Shown here: positions 8,360 through 16,641 of the stretch, piece by piece
How positions within the stretch are numbered: position 1 is the stretch's first letter
How the letters are laid out: each line of letters opens with the position of its first letter
Assembly: GCA_937936045.1 (NCBI GenBank)
Contig: CALGXC010000004.1
Coordinates: 434,001 to 498,000, forward strand
Reading direction: 5' to 3'
DNA length: 64,000 nt
Origin: an uncultured Candidatus Saccharibacteria bacterium
Lineage (GTDB): Bacteria > Patescibacteriota > Saccharimonadia > Saccharimonadales > Saccharimonadaceae
Notes under the pieces: generated by a model
Told to the model about the DNA's origin: nothing
What the model saw: only the letters and a program-made list of their open reading frames with translations
The model's database searches: none
Made by a program: the position numbers and the translations under genes

Positions 8360-8776
8360 TTATCTCTTAAGGAGAGATTCTTCTGTTTCAAGCTTACGAG
8401 ATTCTTCATCAAGGCGAGCCTGGGCAGAGTCTTTATCGTCATAGAATTCTGATTTTGTTTCAACATAATTACCTAAGCCAAAGGTTTTATAATAGATAAT
8501 TTGATATCGCTTATCATCTAACTTCCACAGCTCAAGCGAGGTGTATAGGTCGTGCTTTATTGCTCCACTTAGCCCTAGCTTATGCCGTAAATACCATTCG
8601 CTAATCAGCGTTCCTTTGGGGATATTTGAGTGGTGGTTAGTTCCTTCTTTGGCGACTTTACCATTCTCAATAAGCGCCGCTAGGAATATTCCTCTTTCGC
8701 TTGGGTTAATATCCTTGTAGCTAAACTCTTTTGTGGCTAGTAGTTGCTGAGCGGTTTCTAATGTTGTTTTGTTCAT
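8360..8776 (-). CDS. Unknown protein, 138 aa
   Basis: ATG at 8776 has a strong GAGGAG site about 8 nt upstream. The product is soluble and charged, with ERGIFLAALIENGKVAKEGT in the N-terminal half and a charged helical C-terminus (QARLDEESRKLETEESLLKR). I recognise no family. It lies 25 nt downstream of the ADP-ribosylglycohydrolase gene on the same strand, probably in one transcript, between the recombinase remnant and that gene. This suggests accessory cargo. Confidence 0.62.
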   Translation of the reverse strand: MNKTTLETAQQLLATKEFSYKDINPSERGIFLAALIENGKVAKEGTNHHSNIPKGTLISEWYLRHKLGLSGAIKHDLYTSLELWKLDDKRYQIIYYKTFGLGNYVETKSEFYDDKDSAQARLDEESRKLETEESLLKR

Positions 8777-8801
8777 ATGGTCATTCTCCTCATGATTTGT
8801 A

Positions 8802-9764
8802 TTAAGTTACATCTTCCTCAAACCGTGTATGCAGGACAGAACAATCGTCCATTGCGGCTAGTTTATCCGCTAGTTCAATAATATCATTCCCTTGATAAAC
8901 ATCACGCCGCCATTCGTTCGGTATTGCATCAAGTCCATAGTATGCACCAGCTAATTGCCCGTACACCGCCATAGTTGTATCGACGTCACCGCCCAGACAC
9001 ATAACTGCCAATATTCCATCCTCAAATGTGTCATAGTTCATAAAGCCCCATAAAGCTATCTGGAGGGTGTATACGACATAACCTGGCTTATTCTTGAGCT
9101 TATCCGTCTCGACTCTCTCTTTTAGCTTGTTCAGCAGCTGGTCGTAGTGTGCGCCGGTACTATACTTACTAATATCTATAATATCTGCTTTGTCTTTTAG
9201 ATGGATAGCGTTGTGTAGTATGGCAGCAAACACTTCAGCAGCAGCTTCAGCCTCATAGGAGTAATGCGTTTCTCTAGCAGAGACTTGAGCAAGCCGTATC
9301 ACGTCACGAACATCTCGTTTGCCGTAGGCAGCTATCACGACTGGCGCGAGACGCATTACAACGCCGTTGCCAGCACCATCGCTCCGATTCATCGTTTTGT
9401 GAACAATAGCGTAACCGCTAGCGTACATATCCAGCATGATAAGTGTCTGCATGCCAATGCCCTCGCCATAGTCAAAATACGAGCGATAGCCCTCTGATTG
9501 CCATTTGCAGTACTTATCCATAACGTTCCACGAATCATAGCCGCCACACTCCAGTAAACTGTCTGCTAAACATAATGCCATAGAAGTATCGTCTGTCCAG
9601 ACACCACGAGGAAAGTGTGCTTCATCGTGCATATGACGCAATTCTTCTATACGACCAGCAATCTCATCACTTGTGTAGCCGTGTTCGATAGGCGCACCGA
9701 GGGCGTCGCCTATAGCTAAGCCGAGTAACATACCCTGGAGCTGTGCTTGAGAGTTTTTCTTCAT
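8802..9764 (-). CDS. ADP-ribosylglycohydrolase (DraG family)
   Basis: The 320-residue protein starts with GLAIGDALGAPIEHGYTSDE and carries WTDDTSMALCLADSLLE and GGDVDTTMAVYGQLAGAYYG. These are the dinuclear-metal aspartate motifs of the DraG/ARH family, which removes ADP-ribose from proteins or from ADP-ribosylated nucleic acids or small molecules. A TATAAT ends 7 nt before the ATG, so the mRNA may be leaderless; AGGAG lies 22 nt upstream, too far to serve as a ribosome-binding site. No ADP-ribosyltransferase is recognisable next to it, and the small unknown gene downstream is the only linked candidate partner. Confidence 0.9.
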   Translation of the reverse strand: MKKNSQAQLQGMLLGLAIGDALGAPIEHGYTSDEIAGRIEELRHMHDEAHFPRGVWTDDTSMALCLADSLLECGGYDSWNVMDKYCKWQSEGYRSYFDYGEGIGMQTLIMLDMYASGYAIVHKTMNRSDGAGNGVVMRLAPVVIAAYGKRDVRDVIRLAQVSARETHYSYEAEAAAEVFAAILHNAIHLKDKADIIDISKYSTGAHYDQLLNKLKERVETDKLKNKPGYVVYTLQIALWGFMNYDTFEDGILAVMCLGGDVDTTMAVYGQLAGAYYGLDAIPNEWRRDVYQGNDIIELADKLAAMDDCSVLHTRFEEDVT

Positions 9765-10044
9765 TATTTTGATTATATCGTCAATCTCCTAAATAAGCGA
9801 CCTCGATTAGCCCTTTGTGGCAATCTTAGTCTAACCCAACCACGACATTTAGTGCTGATTTATGAATTTATCAGGCTGGATGACGTAAAAAGTAGTCAAG
9901 AGGATAATTTATTGATATTAACACATTCTGTTACGATATACTTTAATGGCGGTGGCTATCTTTATTGAAGGAGTGGTCGCCTCTATTAAGCGTCTCCAGC
10001 TCAGAACCTCGCTACAGATATGGTTCCAATGTAGATGCACTTGG

Positions 10045-10056
10045 GCCACCAAGAAA
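10045..10056 (+). repeat. 12-nt copy of the tRNA-fMet 3' end, possible attachment-site relic
   Basis: GCCACCAAGAAA here is identical to 7974-7985, which spans the CCA end of tRNA-fMet and the first downstream bases. Both copies are followed by a hairpin and a T run. The two copies bracket the recombinase remnant, the 138-aa gene and the DraG gene. A repeat this short may be chance. The rest of the 9765-10088 gap has no gene I can support. Confidence 0.3.
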
Positions 10057-10088
10057 AATCCCTCTTCATTCAGAAGGGGTCTTTTTCT

Positions 10089-10580
10089 TTACGCATCATT
10101 ATCTATGCAACCCTTATTCCAACCTGGACGTTTCTTGCCCGCTTTAGTCAGAGATGTGGCCGTGCGAATCCTTTTATAATCAATAACCTTATTTAGGACA
10201 GCCCCTCCTAATTTACCATACAGTTCACAATCAAGCTTAAGTGGACATGCTTCACAAGCATTTATAGCAAGCCTGCCAACTTCAGAAATATCACTACCCC
10301 TGTTTCTTTCTATGCGACGAGCTCGATCATAGTCGCCACGACCTCTATAATATTCGGCAAAGCCAGCACGACGACGAGTCCCACCGAAAAGATCACACAT
10401 CTCAACTATAATTCTATTTCTCTTCGTAAAATCTTTATCACTATAACTATTCGCATCAGGAACAAAATCTTCGCCTAAATAATCCAACGACACAACATTA
10501 CCGTCCGAATCAACAACATCAATAACGTCCGCCCTGTTCGGTCTAGCAAGCTCCAACACTTCAACCGTCTCCAACTTCAT
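10089..10580 (-). CDS. WhiB-like cysteine protein, putative Fe-S or zinc binding
   Basis: Starting at MKLETVEVLELARP, the 163-residue protein has a middle rich in arginine and aromatics (RRRAGFAEYYRGRGDYDRAR) and then ACEACPLKLDCELYG. The CxxCPxxxxC pattern is the signature of WhiB-type [4Fe-4S] regulators. The only earlier cysteine (IIVEMCDLFGG) lies farther away than in WhiB, and the WhiB G-[VI]-W-G-G turn is absent. A regulator is plausible but not proven. The longer frame from 10601 is rejected because its first codons are the -10 box of the promoter. Confidence 0.62.
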   Translation of the reverse strand: MKLETVEVLELARPNRADVIDVVDSDGNVVSLDYLGEDFVPDANSYSDKDFTKRNRIIVEMCDLFGGTRRRAGFAEYYRGRGDYDRARRIERNRGSDISEVGRLAINACEACPLKLDCELYGKLGGAVLNKVIDYKRIRTATSLTKAGKKRPGWNKGCIDNDA

Positions 10581-10589
10581 ATAGTAACT

Positions 10590-10618
10590 ATTATACCACA
10601 ATATCCATAAATAATCAA
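10590..10618 (-). promoter_or_regulatory. Promoter of the WhiB-like gene, leaderless
   Basis: TTGATT (10613-10618), a 17-nt spacer and a perfect TATAAT (10590-10595) lie on the minus strand. The -10 box ends 9 nt before the ATG at 10580. Confidence 0.75.
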
Positions 10619-10622
10619 CCCC

Positions 10623-10655
10623 ACAAAAAACTCCCCTGCTTTTTACAGAGGAGTT
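10623..10655 (-). terminator. Rho-independent terminator
   Basis: On the minus strand, AACTCC pairs with GGAGTT around a TCTG/CAGG extension and an A-rich loop, followed by TTTTTT. It ends the transcript of the 68-aa gene at 10717. Confidence 0.75.
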
Positions 10656-10716
10656 ATGGCACCTGTTTGTTTGGTTCTACTATATCACCAAACGCGCTTA
10701 TGGTGCAAGCAAAGGA

Positions 10717-10923
10717 CTATTTTTTCTTAGAAATTGTCAAAAAGCCGTTGCGTGGGTTTTCTTTCACAATACGATCTTCTGGTAGATCACATGGTGTACC
10801 CTTTTCATTCTTCTCAACCTTAGCGAAGAAGTAAATAGTTTGAGTCTTGCCGCCACGCAAAGTTACGTCAGTCTTATGCAAGTAATATGTGATGCCCTTT
10901 GAGTTGGTATGTTTATAAGCCAT
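10717..10923 (-). CDS. Small basic conserved protein, 68 aa, unknown function
   Basis: The protein begins MAYKHTNSKGITYYLHKTDV, continues TLRGGKTQTIYFFAKVEKNE and ends in a basic tail, ISKKK. AGGAGG lies 11 nt before the ATG and is one of the strongest ribosome-binding sites in the window. A dedicated terminator follows, so this is a monocistronic, probably highly expressed gene. I recall similar small proteins from other Saccharibacteria genomes but know no function. The upstream region (10924-10975) is very AT-rich and has an ATAGA/TCTAT inverted repeat that could be an operator. Confidence 0.75.
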   Translation of the reverse strand: MAYKHTNSKGITYYLHKTDVTLRGGKTQTIYFFAKVEKNEKGTPCDLPEDRIVKENPRNGFLTISKKK

Positions 10924-10990
10924 TTGGTTATATACCTCCTATTAATGATATACCTATATAGATTACTATCTCTATATCACCCCTGTCAAG

Positions 10991-11656
10991 CTAAAAAAGC
11001 TTATTTCGTCGTCTAATCATCAACTTTAACATCCCCAGAACAACCAACCTCATCACGATAATCATGGCAATAAATATCGTCACCAGCAAAGACCACCCCG
11101 CATAATCAGCTGACCATATCGGCGAGACGAAAGTGTGATAATACGGCTCGGTTGAAGGCGCTTCAAACTGCAAGTTAGTGGCTTTCGCGGCAGGATATTT
11201 CGCCCACTCCTCATTAATACAATTGATATACCTCGGATCCGCTTGTGTCGTAAATCGGCCGTAACCGCCCTGCTGCGCCTTAGCATCACAGACAGCCCTA
11301 ACTTTCGACACAGTGTCATTGTTAGACTGATTTTTTATCTCCTCCTCGAACTCTTTCAGCTTCCGGTCATACATTTGTTTATACGTATGATCCAGTGCAA
11401 TCTTCCCTGGATCAGCGTTCATATGTGTAGATACATAACGCTGCAAATCGTATAGTCGCTGCTGAAGATTGACTATATCTCCAGCCTTATCTGCATGCTC
11501 CACAGATTCTCGTCGCTCGACCATACCAACATTATTCAGCCTCAAAAAAGTTGCCGAAATAAAACCAGACATAATCAATAAAATAACCAACTGCCAAGTC
11601 TTAATCTGACTGAGTCGCTTAATTCTGAACTTGGTTTTCTTCTTGTCTATAGCCAT
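10991..11656 (-). CDS. Bitopic membrane protein with extracytoplasmic domain, unknown
   Basis: The 221-residue product has a basic start, a membrane helix near 20-38 (WQLVILLIMSGFISATFL), a 140-residue extracytoplasmic domain with two cysteines (VCDAKAQQGG and RYINCINEEW) and a second helix near 188-212 followed by a basic tail. The two cysteines could form a disulfide, which fits the several DsbA-like proteins encoded in this window. AAGGTGG precedes the ATG, and TATACT lies about 23 nt upstream. No family is recognised. Confidence 0.65.
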   Translation of the reverse strand: MAIDKKKTKFRIKRLSQIKTWQLVILLIMSGFISATFLRLNNVGMVERRESVEHADKAGDIVNLQQRLYDLQRYVSTHMNADPGKIALDHTYKQMYDRKLKEFEEEIKNQSNNDTVSKVRAVCDAKAQQGGYGRFTTQADPRYINCINEEWAKYPAAKATNLQFEAPSTEPYYHTFVSPIWSADYAGWSLLVTIFIAMIIVMRLVVLGMLKLMIRRRNKLF

Positions 11657-11740
11657 CCCACCACCTTCTCTATGATTTTAGTATAGCAAATTATCCCAAT
11701 GACGTGAATATTACTACCGCTGCGGTGGTATAATATTTGT

Positions 11741-12991
11741 ATGCGAATTTATTTTTCAGGAATTGGCGGCGTTGCCATCGGACCGCTGAGCAGAATTGCC
11801 TTAGGGGTCGGGTATGACGTTTGCGGCTCCGACAAATCACCAAGTCTTATCACAAACGAATTAGAGTCAGCCGGAATTCCTATTTCTTTTGACCAATCTG
11901 GCGCGTTCTTACAATCCGAGCACGATAAATCACCATTTGACTGGTTTATTTACACCGCTGCTTTACCGGAAAATCACCCAGAACTAGTCTTGGCGCGAAA
12001 ATTAGGCATAAAAACCAGCAAGCGCGACGAGTTATTGGCGCAAATAATCGCCGATAAAAAACTGAAACTTATCGCGGTCGCTGGTACCCACGGGAAAACC
12101 ACAACAACGAGTATGCTAGTCTGGGCAATGGAGCAATTGCAAATTCCTGTTAGTTATTCTGTAGGCTCGACTTTAAGCTTTGGACCAAGCGGAACGTTTG
12201 ATAAAAATAGCCAATTTTTCGTATACGAGTGTGATGAATTTGACCGCAACTTTTTGCATTTTTCTCCAGAAATTAGCCTCATCACATCTGTTGATTACGA
12301 CCATCCAGACACATATCCAACAAAAGATTCTTACTTAGACGCCTTCCGTGAATTCGGTGAAAAATCTAAAAAAGTTATCGCGTGGCAAGAAAATTCCGCC
12401 ATATTTGATGAGAAAAATCTAACAATCTTGCACGATTCCAATAAAAATATCACTCTGCCCGGCGAGCACAACCGAAAGAACGCTACTTTGGTGATCGAAG
12501 CTTTGAAGAATATCGGAGTGGACGCGGAGGAGTCAGAAATATATCAAGCAATAAACTCCTTCCCCGGATCAGGACGGCGTTTTGAAAAGCTCGCCGAAAA
12601 TCTATATTCTGACTATGGACATCACCCGGTTGAAATTCAAGCGACATTACAGATGGCTAAAGAACTGTCAAACGATGTAGTTCTGGTTTATCAGCCACAC
12701 CAAAATGTTCGCCAGCACGAGATAATTGGTCAATACACTGATGATATTTTCCGTGATGCCAATGAAATTTACTGGCTGCCAACTTATTTAACTAGGGAAA
12801 ATCCAGATTTGCCAACTTTAACGCCACAACAACTTGCCAAAAATATCGACAAAGAAAAAGTTCATTTCGCCGAATTAGATGACAGTTTATGGCAAGAAAT
12901 AACCGCGGCAAGGAACTCTGAGAAGCTCGTCCTGTGTATGGGCGCTGGCACAATCGACGGATGGATTCGCGAGCAATTAGCTAAAAATTAG
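11741..12991 (+). CDS. murC: UDP-N-acetylmuramate--L-alanine ligase MurC
   Basis: The 416-residue protein has the N-terminal GIGGVAIGPLSRIALGVGYD nucleotide fold, the ATP loop GTHGKTTTTSM near residue 110, the E/H metal segment, and the C-terminal YSDYGHHPVEIQATL motif typical of MurC/Mpl. It adds L-alanine to UDP-MurNAc in the cytoplasm. At about 416 residues it is slightly short for MurC. TATAAT (11729-11734) ends 6 nt before the ATG, indicating a leaderless mRNA. Its stop overlaps the convergent MazG gene by 4 nt. Confidence 0.9.
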   Translation: MRIYFSGIGGVAIGPLSRIALGVGYDVCGSDKSPSLITNELESAGIPISFDQSGAFLQSEHDKSPFDWFIYTAALPENHPELVLARKLGIKTSKRDELLAQIIADKKLKLIAVAGTHGKTTTTSMLVWAMEQLQIPVSYSVGSTLSFGPSGTFDKNSQFFVYECDEFDRNFLHFSPEISLITSVDYDHPDTYPTKDSYLDAFREFGEKSKKVIAWQENSAIFDEKNLTILHDSNKNITLPGEHNRKNATLVIEALKNIGVDAEESEIYQAINSFPGSGRRFEKLAENLYSDYGHHPVEIQATLQMAKELSNDVVLVYQPHQNVRQHEIIGQYTDDIFRDANEIYWLPTYLTRENPDLPTLTPQQLAKNIDKEKVHFAELDDSLWQEITAARNSEKLVLCMGAGTIDGWIREQLAKN

Positions 12992-13335
12992 CGATCATCG
13001 CCGCTGCCGTGAATCTTCCCCCGACTCTGGCGGCTAAGCAGTTTATCATTATTTCTGCGAGCCACTTCCTCTAAATTACAACCAAGCAAATGTGCTATAG
13101 AATTAACATACCAAAGCACATCACCGAGCTCTTTTATTATTGCGTCGCGGTCATTCTCTGAGATCTCGCCATTTTTATCACGTAAAATTTTCTTAAACTT
13201 CTCCATAACTTCGCCAGATTCGCCACTTAATCCCAATATCTGCGCCATCAATCTCGCGTCAACATCACCATATTTATGAGAATCCTTATCTGTTAAGGTA
13301 GAAATTGCTTTAGTTGAATAATCGTTAAATTTCAT
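12988..13335 (-). CDS. MazG-like nucleotide pyrophosphohydrolase
   Basis: The segment GLSGESGEVMEKFKKILRDK, followed by IKELGDVLWYVNSIA, is the EExxE...ExxD metal site of the MazG/NTP-PPase fold. These enzymes hydrolyse (often non-canonical) NTPs to NMP and pyrophosphate. The start is set at ATG 13335 (MKFNDYSTKAIS), giving 115 residues, because TTTACT, a 17-nt spacer and TACACT end 6 nt before it; the longer frame from 13386 includes this promoter. Confidence 0.82.
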   Translation of the reverse strand: MKFNDYSTKAISTLTDKDSHKYGDVDARLMAQILGLSGESGEVMEKFKKILRDKNGEISENDRDAIIKELGDVLWYVNSIAHLLGCNLEEVARRNNDKLLSRQSRGKIHGSGDDR

Positions 13336-13426
13336 AATTATAGTGTAGCCGGTTATGTTTTTTGAGTAAATAGACTTCTTTGACAATTTATGCTAAAATG
13401 ATGCTATAAAAATTTGAGGAGAGTCT

Positions 13427-14728
13427 ATGACAGACATAGCAGAATTGAATACCAGTAGTGAATATAATAACACTCTCGGAGCTCTGCGCGAATGTGGCAG
13501 TGTTGAGAGATGGGTGGCTTTCGATAAACCTGAACATTCACGTATTCGAGAATATTTAGCAAAACTGGCTCAAAGAGCCATCGCCACATCAGAACTCTTT
13601 GATCAATTTGCCCGTGTCGATAGAATACCTCGACTCTCTAATGGTGATCGTGAAAATGATGTTGAACACAGCTTCTTGCTGGCGACCATAGCCACGGACT
13701 TAGCTCAGGAGCTACGCCCAGATCTTGACGTTAATCGTATACGCCAGTTTTCGCTTGTCCACGATATGCTTGAAATTAAGACTGGCGATGTTGCAACTTT
13801 CAGCACTTCGCCCGAAGAACAAGCCGAAAAAGAGCGACGCGAAAAGGAAGCTCTCGACGAACTACTGGCCGAACTACCACCACTTGAAGCCGAGGCTCTC
13901 CGAGAATACGAAAAACAAGACACCCCAGAGGCACGCTGGACTCGCTATGTGGACAAAATGCTTGCCACCTTGGTCGACATTACTGGCCAGGGCGTTCGGG
14001 TCGTTGAGGAAGATTTTGGCGTTACAAGCCTTGAAAAGTTGTGCGATGAACACGGCAGACTAGCTACCAAATACCACAACATGTTTGGCAACGAGTTCCC
14101 AGAACTCGACCAACTCTATGCCTTATTCTCCTACCTTTTTGAAGAGCGCTACGCTCAAGAGAGTCAAAATGACTGCAAAGACAACTCGCCCGAACGTCCA
14201 CATCAGCTCAAAGAAGTCGAACGAAAGTATCTCGTTGACCCAGAAAATATACCAATAGATTTAGAGAGCTGTCAACGCGCAGAGCTCAAACAGGGGTATC
14301 TTGCGATAAGTGCCGATGGATCTGAAACAAGAATTAGAAGTTTTGGCGATGGCAAGCGATTTGAATTAACCGTTAAGAGCAGTGGCACTGTAATACGCGA
14401 CGAGCAAAACATTAAAATTACCAAGGAGATGTTTAACACGCTATGGCCACTGACAAGTGGAGCAAGGGTTGAAAAAACTCGTTACTACATACCGCTAGTA
14501 GACGAACATGGTCGCGAATATACAGCAGAGCTTGATATCTATAAAGGTCATCTAGAAGGACTAGCAACCATTGAAGTTGAATTTGGCGGTCGAGAAACTG
14601 ATGCATCAGTACGAGCCGACACATTTAAACCACCGGAATGGTTCGGCGAGGATGTTAGTGGAGATAGGCGCTATAAAAACCGCTCACTAGCATCGCAGCA
14701 GCACGGCTTCCTAAGCTTGAGTGGTTAA
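13427..14728 (+). CDS. HD-domain phosphohydrolase fused to a CYTH triphosphatase domain
   Basis: Residues about 20-245 form an HD domain. DVEHSFLLATIATDLA and LVHDMLEIKTGD carry the H...HD...D metal ligands of the YfbR-like nucleotidase group. Residues about 262-425 form a CYTH triphosphate-tunnel domain that starts with the ExExK motif (EVERKYLV), has strands RIRSFGDGKRFELTVKSSG and ends LATIEVEF. The two domains may act in sequence on nucleotides or polyphosphate (inference). A strong GAGGAG precedes the ATG, and TTGACA with TATAAA lies upstream. Confidence 0.85.
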   Translation: MTDIAELNTSSEYNNTLGALRECGSVERWVAFDKPEHSRIREYLAKLAQRAIATSELFDQFARVDRIPRLSNGDRENDVEHSFLLATIATDLAQELRPDLDVNRIRQFSLVHDMLEIKTGDVATFSTSPEEQAEKERREKEALDELLAELPPLEAEALREYEKQDTPEARWTRYVDKMLATLVDITGQGVRVVEEDFGVTSLEKLCDEHGRLATKYHNMFGNEFPELDQLYALFSYLFEERYAQESQNDCKDNSPERPHQLKEVERKYLVDPENIPIDLESCQRAELKQGYLAISADGSETRIRSFGDGKRFELTVKSSGTVIRDEQNIKITKEMFNTLWPLTSGARVEKTRYYIPLVDEHGREYTAELDIYKGHLEGLATIEVEFGGRETDASVRADTFKPPEWFGEDVSGDRRYKNRSLASQQHGFLSLSG

Positions 14729-15366
14729 TTCTCTGCCTGCACACAGTGAGTCACCCTACCCTCACCCAACCAACGCTGCTCGTAGGCGGTGAGAATTTTG
14801 TAATCTTCGCCGAGGTTTGATTCGTGAAGATCAAAGGTCAATTCTTTCAAACGCCAACCTTCGGCGACTAACTGTTCAAGACTCCAATTGAAAAAGCCGG
14901 GATTGTCGTGTTTGATGATTAGCGAACCGTCGGCGCGTAGTAGCTCGGCATAAGTTTTCAGAAAATGCGGATGCGTCAAACGACGTCCAGCACTACGTTT
15001 TCGCGGAAATGGATCAGAGAAAGTCAGCCAAATAGTACTGAGTGAGTTAGACGCAAACAACTCGCCAAGCTGATCAGCCCGAGCCCTAACAAAAAACACA
15101 TTATTAAGCCCGCGAGCCTCTGCTTCCCGCGCACCTTTCTGCAAGCGATCTCCCTTGATATCAACCGCCACAAACACCTGCTCCGGATGGCGTGTCGCCA
15201 ACTCGACCACAAACATACCGTTACCAGCACCGATTTCCAAACAATCAACTTCCCGCTCTATCCACTCGTCAAACTCAAAACATAGAGGTGAATTGTGAAA
15301 TAAAGCGAATTTGTACTTCTTACGTTTTCTGGTGATAATAAATTGATTCGGATCGACAAAACTCAT
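14725..15366 (-). CDS. trmB: tRNA (guanine-N7-)-methyltransferase TrmB
   Basis: The SAM-binding motif LEIGAGNGMFVVELATRHPE, the acidic AVDIKGDRLQKG and the catalytic segment FSDPFPRKRSAGRRLTHPHF identify TrmB, which forms m7G46 in the tRNA variable loop. The 213-residue length is normal. On the minus strand a TATAAT ends 7 nt before the ATG, so the mRNA is leaderless, and this -10 overlaps the divergent -10 of the MscS gene. The 3' end overlaps the HD-CYTH gene by 4 nt. Confidence 0.92.
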   Translation of the reverse strand: MSFVDPNQFIITRKRKKYKFALFHNSPLCFEFDEWIEREVDCLEIGAGNGMFVVELATRHPEQVFVAVDIKGDRLQKGAREAEARGLNNVFFVRARADQLGELFASNSLSTIWLTFSDPFPRKRSAGRRLTHPHFLKTYAELLRADGSLIIKHDNPGFFNWSLEQLVAEGWRLKELTFDLHESNLGEDYKILTAYEQRWLGEGRVTHCVQAEN

Positions 15367-15373
15367 ATTTTCT

Positions 15374-15381
15374 ATTATACT
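15374..15381. promoter_or_regulatory. Overlapping divergent -10 boxes for trmB and the MscS gene
   Basis: ATTATACT contains TATAAT on the minus strand (15374-15379) and TATACT on the plus strand (15376-15381). The plus promoter has TCGACA 17 nt upstream of its -10. The two start codons lie 7 and 9 nt away on opposite sides, so only one direction should be engaged at a time. Confidence 0.65.
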
Positions 15382-15390
15382 AAATCAATA

Positions 15391-16293
15391 ATGGATAAGC
15401 TTATAAAACAGTTCTTAGATTCTTCTACATTGGGTCAATGGATTCATGGTAATAACCTTGGCTGGCTAATTAGTGAGCGCATTATCGACACAGTTAGCAT
15501 TATTATCGGCTCTGTTTTTGTTTATTTTCTGGGGAAATATTTATTATCTTGGACTATCCATTATTCTATACGCTCCACCGCTAAACATCGTTCCTGGCAC
15601 CGTAAAGACATAGAAAAGCGCGAAAAAACTCTCATCCAATTAACCCGCAGTTTCTGGCGAATCATAATAATTTTCTATGTCGCCGCAATTGTCGCCAATA
15701 AACTATTCCTATTTGATTTATCGCCACTATTCGCTAGTGCTGGCATAATCGGTGTGGCGTTAGGATTTGGTGCTCAATCGCTCGTTAAGGACTTCTTATC
15801 TGGTATTTTCATCATCGCCGAAAATCAATATCGTGTTGGCGATGTCGTTGACGTAATGGGAGCTGCTGGAACCGTCGAAAGAGTTGGCACTCGCACTACT
15901 GTTATACGAGATTCTGAGGGTAATGTTCATTATGTTCCAAATGGCACAATTCAGCACGTTATCAATAAAACTATGGGCTATAGCATGTCGCGCTTCAGCA
16001 TTTATATCGACCCAAGTTCTGACATTTCTGCAGTTACAGACATCATTAACGCTACTGGTCAAGAATTGGCTAAAGAAAAGGCTTGGCAAAAGAAAATTAT
16101 CGATCCGCCTAAATTCGTTTCCGTTGGCGATATTACTGGACGAGGAACAGAATTGATTATTGCCGGAAAAACTCAGCCATCAGATCAATGGTCTGTTACC
16201 TCTGAAATGCGACACCGATTGCTACAAAACTTTGATCGTGAAGGAGTTCTTCTGGCGACTCTGCCGACCCCAACCTCAATGACCAGAAGATAA
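15391..16293 (+). CDS. MscS-family small-conductance mechanosensitive channel
   Basis: Starting at MDKLIKQFLDSSTLGQWIHG, the 300-residue protein has three membrane helices and the MscS pore and beta-domain signature (ALGFGAQSLVKDFLSGIFII and AENQYRVGDVVDV). These channels release solutes on hypo-osmotic shock. ATG 15391 is preferred over an upstream in-frame ATG because it follows TATACT by 9 nt and the longer frame overlaps trmB. Confidence 0.92.
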   Translation: MDKLIKQFLDSSTLGQWIHGNNLGWLISERIIDTVSIIIGSVFVYFLGKYLLSWTIHYSIRSTAKHRSWHRKDIEKREKTLIQLTRSFWRIIIIFYVAAIVANKLFLFDLSPLFASAGIIGVALGFGAQSLVKDFLSGIFIIAENQYRVGDVVDVMGAAGTVERVGTRTTVIRDSEGNVHYVPNGTIQHVINKTMGYSMSRFSIYIDPSSDISAVTDIINATGQELAKEKAWQKKIIDPPKFVSVGDITGRGTELIIAGKTQPSDQWSVTSEMRHRLLQNFDREGVLLATLPTPTSMTRR

Positions 16294-16296
16294 AGA

Positions 16297-16641
16297 TTAA
16301 TTATTAGACAAACCTAATTCTTTATCGCTCAACACATCATTAGAAAACGCTTTAATCTTATTAACGTTCTCTACTTCTTTATCATAAATTCCCAAAAATT
16401 CCTTCAATGTATCCTTATTTACTGTGCCTTGCGCGTCAAATTCGTGACTTTTTTCATTCGCATCCTTGCTAATTTGCTTGCGGCGAGAAGCGTATTCTGG
16501 GCGACTCAAATCCAATCGATAAGCGTCAGTCTTGTAATACATAAACATCGCAATCGATACTAGTAAAACCGAAACTGCAATAGTCAGCCCAATAAATGTA
16601 GCAAATTTATAGCTACGAAATAATTCCTTAGTCCTATTCAT
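16297..16641 (-). CDS. Membrane-anchored protein, 114 aa, unknown
   Basis: A short cytoplasmic start is followed by one helix near residues 13-33 (FATFIGLTIAVSVLLVSIAM) and a charged extracytoplasmic helix-rich tail. Its start overlaps the end of the next upstream gene by 8 nt, so the two are co-translated and may form a complex. No family is recognised. Confidence 0.65.
   Translation of the reverse strand: MNRTKELFRSYKFATFIGLTIAVSVLLVSIAMFMYYKTDAYRLDLSRPEYASRRKQISKDANEKSHEFDAQGTVNKDTLKEFLGIYDKEVENVNKIKAFSNDVLSDKELGLSNN

Noticed and set aside
9951..10052. A tRNA-like element bounded by GGTGGC and GCCACC
   Set aside because: The arms are about 100 nt apart and no D, anticodon or T arm can be folded between them; only the 12-nt copy of the fMet 3' end is kept as a weak feature.
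10581..10601. Upstream in-frame start of the WhiB-like gene (MWYNSYY extension)
   Set aside because: These codons are the TATAAT box and the sequence just after it; the same argument removes upstream starts of the genes at 22007, 38061, 30515, 42994 and 57971.
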